Shown: piece by piece, positions 23,475-34,355 of the stretch
Numbering within the stretch: position 1 is the first letter of the stretch
Layout: every line of letters begins with the position of its first letter
Source of the DNA: Glebionis coronaria
Taxonomy: Eukaryota > Streptophyta > Magnoliopsida > Asterales > Asteraceae
NCBI GenBank assembly: GCA_025667525.1
Contig: CM046877.1
Span: 29,151,255-29,215,254 of the forward strand
DNA length: 64,000 bases
Reading direction: 5' to 3'
Notes under the pieces: model-generated
Told to the model about the DNA's origin: nothing
Seen by the model: the letters and a program-made list of their open reading frames with translations, nothing else
Databases searched by the model: none
Program-made: the position numbers and the translations under genes

Positions 23475-26278
23475 AAAAACAGAGAAATCAAAAATGTGTA
23501 TTTATTGATATTTAAAGACTCTTACTGGTACACCTTTGAAGTGGCCAGGGATGTTTGGCAGATCTATTTTTCTATAAAGGTCGATGACAACAACCTTATG
23601 AAGTATGGGTTTCAGTCACATAATCAAATACGTAAGCAAGAGCGAAAACAAAGATACTTGTAAGAACTCATATAGGTCATCACTCAAACCTTGTTTGTCA
23701 TGACCAATATCTCTCTTATGAGAGTAAGATGTATATACGACATATAATAAAAATGTGCATTAGTAAAAAAACTTATAATCAAACTCTTATGTCATTTAAA
23801 AAATACACCATCACGAGCTGCCGTTATCTCTTTCCCAATATATACTTGTATTGTAGAACTTACCTGTATAACATATGAAGCCAAACTTCAGAATGAATTT
23901 TCAATGCCATAATATGCTGCAATGAGAGTAAATATGCTTTAATTTAGAATTCCCACTAACATGATTTAATTGAGAAACATATGCACGTATAGCGAAGATA
24001 CAAAATATACCAAAACTACGCGTACTTATCAAGTCAGCTTCGGGTCATGGTTCCCCTATATTTGACATGTGACAACATATGTGAGTTAAACGTCTGCTTG
24101 AGCTCTTAATTAGGACTAAATTGGAATCCTTCTGTATTTGTGACCTCATTAGAACGAATTGTCGCTTCCATATCAACATTACTACGAACATTTCATCTCC
24201 TGTTGTCATTATTTCATAATCCACCCATGTAAAACACATATGATCATGATATAGGCCAATTCTCATTATGCATAGATCTTCTATAAAACTAAGATTACAG
24301 AGCATATTTTAATTTTCAAGAAAATATAACTTTACTACCTTATTATGTATATACATAGCTATTTTGACACGAACACATTCCCATCTTTAGTCAAGTCTGT
24401 CCTAGGTCACTTTTATGGACCTAACCACTGTTGTTTCCAATTATCGCACCTCATGCCGACAAAGTTAAATAACAGATTCCCTGTTTAAGAAGATGATCAA
24501 ATAAGAATCACCACTACGTCACTGGTTTTAATCTATATATTTCTATAAATTGATCTTGATACACTCGTATCTATTATCTCATTGGTTTCTACTTTTGGGC
24601 TTGCTACAACAAATGGTATCACAATGATTCTTATATAGGATTTTTAATGAAAATACACAAACAGTCATTACAAACTAATATTGTCATACTATAGTAGCTC
24701 ATGTATGAGCTCATTTAAAATCTGTTTCATATGCTATCAGATTTATGATAATAACTTAAACTTACCAACCGACAACGAATCAAGTGCACAATCTTCTAAA
24801 AAACAGCAACTAAAAAATTGTAAAAAATGTACGACAACATAGCTTAACCTATATTAAATAGGATTACCTTATAATTTACTAATTAGACGTCTTTGTGAAA
24901 TCAAACGTCTAGAACTTGATCTGACCTTTTCCTCTTCACTATCTTCACTGTCCAAGATCTTGGTTTGCTTCTTGAATCTATGATTTGTTTGAAGGATTCT
25001 TGTTATCATCGTGTTAATAAGCTCTTGTTTGATCCTAAAGCATCCAGTGACAATTTTCTACCGATACCTAAATAGTATTAAAAAGGTAGCAAGTTACAAA
25101 ACATCGATATAGTAACAACTAATTAAACCACCGACTTAGAAACAGTAGCAAAGCGTCACACGTTCATTAAAATAATATAGGGCAACACAATGATGACAAT
25201 GTTTCTTATATGTAGCAAAACTGGTGGGTCGGATGGGGTCGGTCTGTATTGTTTTTGTTTTATTATGAAACTATCTTAACTCACCGGTTGTAATCTTCTT
25301 ATGTGCACCGTGACACGGACCTGGTCTAAAGAGGCCTCGGCCCACTCATCCGACAGGAGGATACAAATCATGTATTAGATAATAAAATAAATCCTTTGTA
25401 ACACCCAGATACACTAATCATATACAACAATAAACAAATTTTAACCCGGCACTCTTCTATGGCAAACGCATACTCATCATGATGTGTTACCAAATTCATC
25501 GACCCATATTATGACAGCGGCAAAAGTTTAGTTTATTCTTCTGATAGTTGGTGTACTAAATGTCATGTGCCGTGGTTTATTCTTCTGATAGTTTGGTCAG
25601 AATCAATGGTTTTAAAAAAATTATATACCAATTATACCAAGTTCTATCAGTCTCGGAAAATTGGATATGAAAGTTAAAAGACAAAATTTTGCAGACATGT
25701 GTTTTGATATTTGTGAATAGTAATAATGAAAGTTAACAGGATGACCTACAAACACATAGCTAAGTTACCAGATCTGGTTTGCTTCCAATACTTGACAACT
25801 ATATGATACCATGTGCCATGTATCATATTTTGCACAATTAACCATATACATCATGTAACACTTGACTATGAGCAATAACTTGTGACTATTTGTACTTACA
25901 GTGCAAAACTTAGGGATTCAGCTTGTATCGCAAAACTTTGTTAGTAGAAAAATAAGTGGTCAAATATAACACGTTTCTGAAAGTACATGTTATATATATA
26001 AGCTTATGAATCTATATTTTTTCGGTTTTATATTTTTTCAACAACTTGACACCACCATAAGTGATATAAGCACATTTATCTATCATTCTAAAATATAATA
26101 TCTATAAGCTTTAAAACTAAAAATCCTTTAACATTAACTAAGAAACATAGTGTACTATAAAATGTTTAGTACTTACGGGACAACGGCATAGGTTATATTC
26201 CATGGTGCATATTAAATAGTCCAATGCTTCCCCCGAATTTGAAAAAATATTGAAAGGTGATTATTAGCCAATTTTGTG

Positions 26279-26460
26279 GGTGTTTGGTTTCATAGGTCTG
26301 CTCATTTTTAGATGTTTTGGCTCAACGGGACTTCAAACTTTGGGGTGTTTCGGCTCAGTGGGTCTGCAATATTTGAGGTATTTTGGTTCAGTAGGTCTGC
26401 ATTTTTTGGGTGTTTTGGTTATGCGGATCTGCATTTGGGGTGTTTGGTTCAGTGGGTCAT
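26279..26460. repeat. 33-bp minisatellite, copy B
   Basis: Units start at 26279, 26311, 26344, 26377, 26409 and 26439, so three of the spacings have lost one or more bases relative to the strict 33-base register of copy A. The 11-residue plus-strand repeat is kept only in part, which argues against a selected protein. Confidence 0.75.
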
Positions 26461-29400
26461 CTCTTGTCTGCCATGGGTGTTACTACAATTCAAAGAAGGT
26501 AGTTTATACCACGTTGGTTGAACTTATAAATCTTGTGATTCATGCGACTAGCAAGAGTTTCCAAATTAAAATCCGATGGAGTCTGCGACTTCTTCAATGA
26601 TCTGTTGATTCACAATAAGGGGTGCAGCATGTTCACGCCTAAAAACTGCTTCCCTTCATCCTCTTAACCATGAACAGTACATCATTTAAGACTGCCATTT
26701 AAAACCTGTGTCCAAACAACCCAGTTTCTGATATTCAAATAACATGGAAACCTCTAAAACCCTATGTCTAAACAATACAATTTCTGCTACCAAGCCACAA
26801 ACTAATTCATGTTGCAACGTACCCAATAACAATCTCAAGTGTATGTGTAGAGAAAGCAACTATCATTTCCTGTCAATTCATATTCTAATTACCCCTTTTC
26901 CTAATGCTACTTTTTATTTCATAGATAAGATACAACGAGTTTTGGTTCTACTACATGGCTACCTCAACAATAAAGCTCCAAAATATTTACCTGATGTTAA
27001 ATGCTTATTTAATTTGTCCTTCGTTATTAAATTGAATAACCTTAAGAAAAAGAACAACGATTCTATTGTAATGTATCCTAAGTTAAACGTATGATAAAGG
27101 TGCAAGTAACTTAGATAGCCCCATAAATGTCTGTGTACTACATGAGATCTTTTACTTACAAACATGAATTTAGTATACCTCCCTAAATCCTTAAAGCCTA
27201 TACTTAAAAGTTAAATCCTATAGCACCTACAAATGAAAGAACTAATTATATTCTGTAAATTGGCATTATAGTCTCATCTTAACACCAATATTTAGTTGTT
27301 TAACAAAGACGAATCTTGTGAGCCTTCAAATATATTACCTATTTATAATGTTGAACTTAATGTATAACTTTTTTATAGGTTGACATACCAATTTCTTTCG
27401 ACGTGCACTTAAAATGTACCCAATATAACTCAAAACTGATAAATGGCAATGAATATGAAAATTTCATTTAGTGAATGTATTTGAGCATAACTTTAGGAGA
27501 ATGCGACTGTAAAGTAAGTGTTCTAAAATGTAATGGTGGCAATGTTTATTTGGTGTTTAGATCTTTAGTTGTATAAGATATTGATGTCATTCCTGTTTAT
27601 TTGAGAGAAGCCGAGACATTTGAGTTTTCATAACAGTGTCATGGTTATTCGAAATTGGGATACCAACTATTTTAACATGCAGTGATATCCATGGTTTACG
27701 CTTTCCTCTAACTTTTTTTACACTTGACCCACGGTATTTAGTGCCAATCCCTGGACCTATCAACTTAGATAATTGTCGCTTCACATGTAAATCTCACACC
27801 TTGATTGTTTGAATGTGAAGTATAAAAAACGTGCATTTGTATGAACTGATCACATGGTCAGAATTTGAGCAAATGGAATAGATATTGAGAACGGTGGCAG
27901 ATAACTAACCTATTTCTTGATATATTACTCTTGTTTGTTAAAGTCTAATGTTTTATTAAAAGCTGAGCAAGCTGCAAGCGGTAATATGGTCAATGTTTAT
28001 TAATATTTGCTCTTTTTGTAATTCGTTTTTCCAAGCTGACAACAAATTAAAATTCCAACCAATCTCAAGTTCTTAATTGTTTTGGTGTTAACAAGATTAT
28101 TTGGTATATATGTCTATTTCAAACAAACACGTAAAAAGTGGAAAATAGTATAGCTATTATCCGTAAAACAAATTGAAATTACCACACTAATAGCATAAAG
28201 TACAAGTATTCAATGCACAAATGTAAAAATGCTCAAAATGTAGAGAAAATGAAAGTACAAGGACTAAATGTGAAAATTTGGAAAGATAAGTGACTAGAAA
28301 TGAAAATAGTAACAAACTATAACAACTTTCTAACAAATTTCAAAAACTGCCTAACTAAATTGTAACAAATTGAAAATTAAGAAACTAAATGCTACAAACC
28401 CTGGAAAAGTACAAGTTTTGAAAGCTGATTAACAAAAGATTAAAGGTTGAGGACCAAATTGCAATTAAACAAACTTTTCAACAAAAACGTGTAACAAAGA
28501 TTCAATAAGCTCGTATGGGTTTTTTAACCAACCAAATTCGTTCTAGTTTTATGCAAAATGACTAAAATCCAAAATAAGCTAAGCTAGTAAAAGGAATTTA
28601 GCTAAAAGCAACTAAATCTCCATTTTGCTTATTCTAATAAGCTCAAAATAAGCTAAAAGATGATCCAGACTTCCACACTTGGATTTTCTTGATGAAAATG
28701 ATTAAGCAAGTGACAAAGAGGTTGGAATGTCAAAAAGATTTGAAAATGATCAAGGAAATAAGCTAGAAACTGAAATAAGCCAAATCGGCTTATCATTGAC
28801 CAAGTTTGACCAAGATTTTTCAAAAAGCTAAATTTCTCAAAACTTACTCAAGATATGTTTGCAAACACATTTGTGAAAGAAAAATGGAAGTTTTATGAAG
28901 TAGAAATGCTGGAATGAGAAAATCAGTTCAACTTTATCACAGAAAAGTGCATTTGCTCTAGTGCTTATTAATAAGCTAGTAACTAACTCAAATCAGCAAA
29001 CTGTATTGTTTCCTTACTAATTCAGAAAGCTTATATGTTGAACTACAAATGAGAACAAAATTCAGCTAAAACCATCAACAAACAAAAGATTGAGAGGTAA
29101 TCAAAGGTAGCTAGTTTAGACTTATGAAAAACATGTAAAGTTGGACCGGAACTTCTTAAAAACTATTTGCCTATTTGACTCAAGTATTGACCACAAAACT
29201 TCACCAATTGACTCACACTCACCTATTGAGTGTAAATGATCTCAAAGATGCAGGTCTTAACAGCTAAATCACAACAACAACATAGATCCAAACACTAGCT
29301 TAAAATCTGTATGAAAACATTGTGAAGACTTATTGAGCAAAAGCTATTGACAGCAAAAGTTACTTATCAAGACTTTTGAAGTGACTAAAATGAATCTCAA

Positions 29401-31177
29401 AACAACTAAGTTCTAACAAGTTAACACTAGTATACTCAAAATCACCACTGATGAGAAACTAAGTTGAATAAGACTAAGATTATTAAGCAAGAATGAATCA
29501 AAGCTATCAGACTACTTGTTAACTATCAGAATATATCAGTAACACCACAAGAGCAAACAATCAGGCACAATATTGCAAATAAGATCTATTTCTAGGAATT
29601 GAGCATGGCACATTCAGTTTAAAGGAATTTAAAACAAGAAATTAGACGCCTTTTAGCTTGAAGCCACCACTGATGGAGTAGAGGAGCGCTGAGCTCTCTG
29701 AAACTACTTCCTTCAACCCAAATCTACTATCAACAACCACTAATTGATCATCATGAACCAAATCAACCGTCTGATCTTAATCTGCTAGATCTGCTACAAC
29801 TGGTACTGATTTAGACTGAACTGATGCTGAATATAAACCGAAAGCCTCCAAAACTTCTCAAACAAGCTCCATTGATCAATTGTGATCAATAGAAACAACA
29901 GTAACAGTAGGGGAATAGTAATGCAGTAGAGTGATTTAAGAGAAATGTATTGAATTTGTTTATTTATTGAAGGAAGTTATTACAGAGTTGTTACAACTAT
30001 CTAACTAACTCTCAAGTGGTTGTCAATCACTTGAGAGTAGTGTGTAACTAACTTTGCTAACTGAAAATGAGAGAATTAAAGAAGTGTGTGAAAATTACAC
30101 ACCTTAAGTACACACTAAAATGAAGTACAATCTGTGTTATTTATAAAAGAGAAAAGGAGTTTGTTGGAGATGCGTGACGTGTCTCAGCCAATAGCAATCT
30201 TCCACTTGGCCTGAATCTTCTAATTGGATTTATCCGTTGAAGAACTGATTTGGGCCTTTTTGATTCAGTTGATTTCAGGTTAATTGAATGGTTGGGGTGT
30301 ATTTGTCTCTTGATTTTGAGCAAGTTTGATGTATAACACTTAATCTGAAATCCATTCCTTCACGATCTTGATTCTGGATTCGTTGGTATAATGAAGATGA
30401 CGCGTGTATTTTTATTATTAGGTGAGAGAGAGAGAGTTTTGGATCGTTATCCACTCTTTAATTTTCTATTGGCTAAAAAAGGGATAGTGGGGTTGCACTT
30501 TTGAGATTGTGTATATTAATGAGTGGCCGCTGAGTGGCCAGCTGGCTTGTTATTTGGCAATCCATGTACACAGAATAGAAGCTCCTCGTTGGTCCATATG
30601 CATATTACTCGGATTAATAGCAAAGCAATATGAAAGTATACATTTTTAGTCCCTTGACTTGGCAGATTTTTGATTTGAGATAGAATCTTCATTAAGTTGT
30701 CATTTCTGATCCTTCAAGCTTCAAACTTGCACAAAATTGATCCTTTGACTATTTGACTTGAGACTTGACCATATTTGACTTTGTTCTTGACTTTCTCATA
30801 ATTACAACTTTAGTCCTTCATCTTTGAAATTTGTCAAGAAAGGTCCTTTGTCTTTGCAAGGCTTGTCACTTTTCATCCTCTTTTTGTCTTTTCTTCATCA
30901 ATAAAGCTTTATTTCAGTTGTTTGCTCCAAAATTTTATCTTTTTACCTACACAAGCACAAACAACAAAACATACCCATAATACTGCTTTTATGAATAAAA
31001 ATTAAGTATTTTGCTTTGTGTTTTAGGATGATTTGTGATATTATTGATATGAGATTTCACTCATATCAAATCTCCTACACTTGATCATTGCCATGACCTC
31101 ATGCAATGCCATTTTTTAAAGCACCAAATTACACTTTTCTCATAATTATTCCACATTGGCCAATATGGAATGCATTT

Positions 31178-31255
31178 ACATAACATAACATAACATAACA
31201 TACCATAACATAACATAACCTAACATAACATAACACTACATAACATAACATAACA
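31178..31255. repeat. AACAT microsatellite, copy B (short, imperfect)
   Basis: About 16 units with several interruptions (ACATACC, AACCTAAC, AACACTAC), at the position equivalent to the much longer and purer tract in copy A. Confidence 0.95.
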
Positions 31256-31943
31256 CAACTAAAATAACATTAAAAAAACATGATATACCATTAAATAGCA
31301 TAACAAAACATAACATTAAATAGCATAAGTTAGGATCAAATGAAAATAAAAGTTAAAATAAGAAAGATAACAAGAAATCACCACCACAAATCTAATTGCA
31401 TCTACAAAAGTATATGCATCTTCTCTTAATCTCATTCTTATTTAAAATGCGTGGTTAAAATTTATTCTTATTTTTCTCATTTTATTTTTCCGATTTGTCA
31501 GATCCTTACTCATATAACATATAACCCACACCCCCCTCCCCCGTTCCCATTTTAATTGTCTATGTTTCTTTTCTGTGATATCCCAATTAAATTATCCACT
31601 AATAAAAATAGATAGAAATGTTTGTTCAAATTTACTATATTACCCTTTTTTGAAATTATAACTATAACATTTAAAAAACATTTAATTAATTAGCTAAAGG
31701 TAAAAGCGTCATTCTGTCAAAAAGTAAAAAAAGATGCAATAAATAGATTTTTCTTAAACTGTGTATTTTTTGTTAGAAGACAATAATTTTATGAAAAATA
31801 ATAATACATATAACATAACATTAAATAACATTTAGCTTAAACATAACACAACACAATATATCACATTTATTATAATATACGATATTCAACACAACACCAT
31901 AAATATAGATGCTTCCCATTATCAACCTTAATGATTTGCACAT

Positions 31944-31952
31944 TATAAATAG
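31944..31952 (+). promoter_or_regulatory. TATA box of defensin-like gene B
   Basis: TATAAATAG, identical to copy A and at the same distance from the ATG at 32012. Confidence 0.7.
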
Positions 31953-32011
31953 CAAGTCTTTAAGCATATGTTTAAGTAAATCAATTATATATTAACAAAA
32001 TAGAGTTTGTA

Positions 32012-32407
32012 ATGGATAAAAAATTGATTAGTTTTATCTTATTCTACATGTTTTTTGCAAGTCCATTGAATGTGATCGGTGTACAAGAATACTGTGGTTC
32101 AATTGGTAATACATTTCATCAATTCTTATTTTCTTTGGTATATAATTCGTATTGAATGATCAATAAAAAAATTCTTGAGTTTCTAGGTGATTTCTTGTCA
32201 TACTCGTTAATTTAACTCCTGTTTTATTTTTCATTTTGCTTAACAGATGGAAGTTTAAGATCTTATGGATTTGATTTTAGTCCAAACCCTTGCGAAATGC
32301 GCATGTGTGGTCAAGCGTGCCTAGATCACAAGCCTCCTCGGGGAGAAATAAGATATAATACATGCGATAAGAACTTTTGCATTTGTTGTATGAGCAATAC
32401 ATGTTAG
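32012..32407 (+). CDS. Secreted defensin-like cysteine-rich peptide, copy B
   Basis: Same structure as the copy A gene: exon 1 32012-32105, intron 32106-32246 (141 bases), exon 2 32247-32407, 84 residues. All nine cysteines and the signal peptide are preserved. Only two residues differ: L14F in the hydrophobic core of the signal peptide and A39G in the N-terminal part of the mature peptide. Counting by hand there are three silent base changes and three amino-acid-changing bases (in two codons) over 85 codons, while the flanks and intron differ by single-base changes and small indels. The pair therefore looks like two functional paralogues from the tandem duplication. Confidence 0.85.
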
Positions 32408-33790
32408 ATCTTAAAACTTCTAATGCAATAACATTATGAATATTTGGGTGGCGTTTATTTCTAAAAGGAGTTGTTATCTATAGTACAAACAAGTGTGTTA
32501 TCAGACCAAAACTTTAATTTAGCGCTTTGTTTTTAACCTTATACTAGTTTGGTATCCACGCGTTGCGGTGACGAGTAGTCTGAAATTAAAAATATTCGTG
32601 TATAATGTTTTACGATTATATTTATATTTTGAAAATAATTTTATGAATAATAATAATAGTTTTAAGTATCATATAAAATAGTATTACGTTATTGTGATGA
32701 TTGATGTTAAAAGTTATTTACTTGTCATAATATTATATAACGTGTAAATATTGGTAATCTTCTCACTTTATATATCTACACGTTTTCATACGTTACAATA
32801 ACCTTAAAATCTTCCCACTTTGATATGTATAATTCAATGTAAGTTATTAGAAAAAATGATTATTATTTCATTAAATTTTTTCTATAACAGAAACATAGAT
32901 GATATATGTTTTTGAATATGCAAATTTCAAAAAAGTAAATGTTCATAACTAAATACAAATATGATATTAAACTTACATTAAGGAACAAATTAAATAAGTA
33001 TATGTTAAAAAATATATTGTTTATAGCATTAATCATTTATACATGCCGCATATTAATTTTATTAATTTTATCATATAATGTGTATTGCTCATAAACTAAA
33101 ATAGAAATAATTTACAATTTTTTTGTTGTACAGGTTCGTACAAAAAAATTGTATGTTTATACTGCTTAAACTTTTGGAGGGAGAGTGCAATCTCTTTTAT
33201 AAGTAGGATAGATTTATGTAATTGGGTCATTTTTATCAATTTCGATGGGTCCCCTCTAGTTCGTTTTCGAACCTAATGGCTAGTCGAATCGATGGTCACT
33301 CCTGTTCCCAGTTAAACCCATTGTCCTGGTTTGGTTTTTAAAAACTATGCACTCTATCATTTAGTTAGACAACTTTTGTAGATATATGCTTTTAATTCTT
33401 TTATAATCTGTTTTAAATAATAAAATGTTATAAAATTACAAGTTCTTAAAAGCTTCAAAAATTACAAAACAATTTTATAAATAGCACTTATGTACAAGCA
33501 ACTAAAGCTTTAAAATTAAATGTACATTAAAAACAATCTTATATATACAGGGATAAATTAATGCCATGTCATGTTCACACATCCCCCCATTAATCTACCT
33601 AAGCACACTTAATATGAGGTGGCAAGAATTAATGTGACATGACACTCCAAACAAACACCTTCCTGCCACATCAGCACAATTCGTGTGCCACGTCATCCCA
33701 CTGCGTGTGTCACGTCATCCCACTTCGTGTGCCACATCAACATGAACATGAAACATTTTTTAAAAAGTTGGCAGCAATGGGATTTGAACC
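32408..33790. other. Non-coding flank of the defensin-like gene, copy B
   Basis: Collinear with 21885-23302 of copy A, including the Helitron-like end (ACTAGTTTGGTATCCACGCG near 32543) and the CACGTCATCCCACT repeats near 33690-33740. No other gene was seen. Confidence 0.5.
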
Positions 33791-34303
33791 TGTTGATCCC
33801 AAACTTAGATCGATTTAGCTTGTGTAAACGAGATTAAATCTAGTTAAACACGTAGAGAAACTTTTTTATGTATAAAACAGTTTAAGTATTATGCGGAATT
33901 AATACTTAAACAAGAACACACAAATAATTGTAAAACAAACTTTCACTTGATTGATAATAACAAACTTGCATACAATGAAAGTGTTAAACGTATGAAAAAC
34001 TTATATGAAAAACCTAAAGGTCTTCTTTTATACACATAATAAGCCTTGTACAAGATTCTACGTATCAGCTATTCTAGGTAAAGATAATTATAGAAAATAC
34101 ATTGTTGATCCTATCTTTACTAGAGACAAACTAGAAACATAATACGCGTAGACCATATCTTTCTATCAGTGCTTGACTTCAACCTATCAACGCTTGACTT
34201 CTTCATGTCAACACTTGATCTGTCAACGCTTGTTTTCTTCTTATCAGCGCTTGTTCTCTTCTTGTCAGCGTCCAAGTGTACTGGCTACATTTTATTCCCA
34301 ACA
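33791..34303 (-). mobile_element. Sirevirus-like LTR-a (3' LTR of minus-strand element E1)
   Basis: 513 bp. On the minus strand it starts TGTTGGGAATAAAATG and ends GTTTGGGATCAACA. It is preceded on that strand by a polypurine tract (TTTAGGGGAGGAT at about 34316-34304), which identifies it as the 3' LTR. It matches LTR-b closely. Near the outer end it carries about six variants of the AACGCTGACA motif (34165-34285). The five host bases before it are GAACC; no matching duplication was found on the far side. Confidence 0.85.
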
Positions 34304-34355
34304 ATCCTCCCCTAAACTTGATATCTACTCTAGTAATCAAGTTTCTGAATAAAAA

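Larger units (their letters stand above)
23407..33790. repeat. Tandem segmental duplication, copy B
   Basis: Direct repeat of copy A, starting with the same hairpin and running to 33790, where an LTR begins (TGTTGATCCC at 33791). The last shared words are GCAGCAATGGGATTTGAACC, matching 23284-23302 of copy A, so about the final 110 bases of the unit are missing from this place. Relative to copy A it lacks the MITE and has a short microsatellite; the rest is collinear. Confidence 0.92.

Noticed and set aside
26744..27094. Plus-strand 116-codon frame starting METSKTLCLNN
   Set aside because: The same frame in copy A (from 15774) has a TAA near its start (CAA to TAA) and later changes, composition resembles the non-coding flanks, and no domain is recognisable. 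It could still be a fragment, but it is unsupported.
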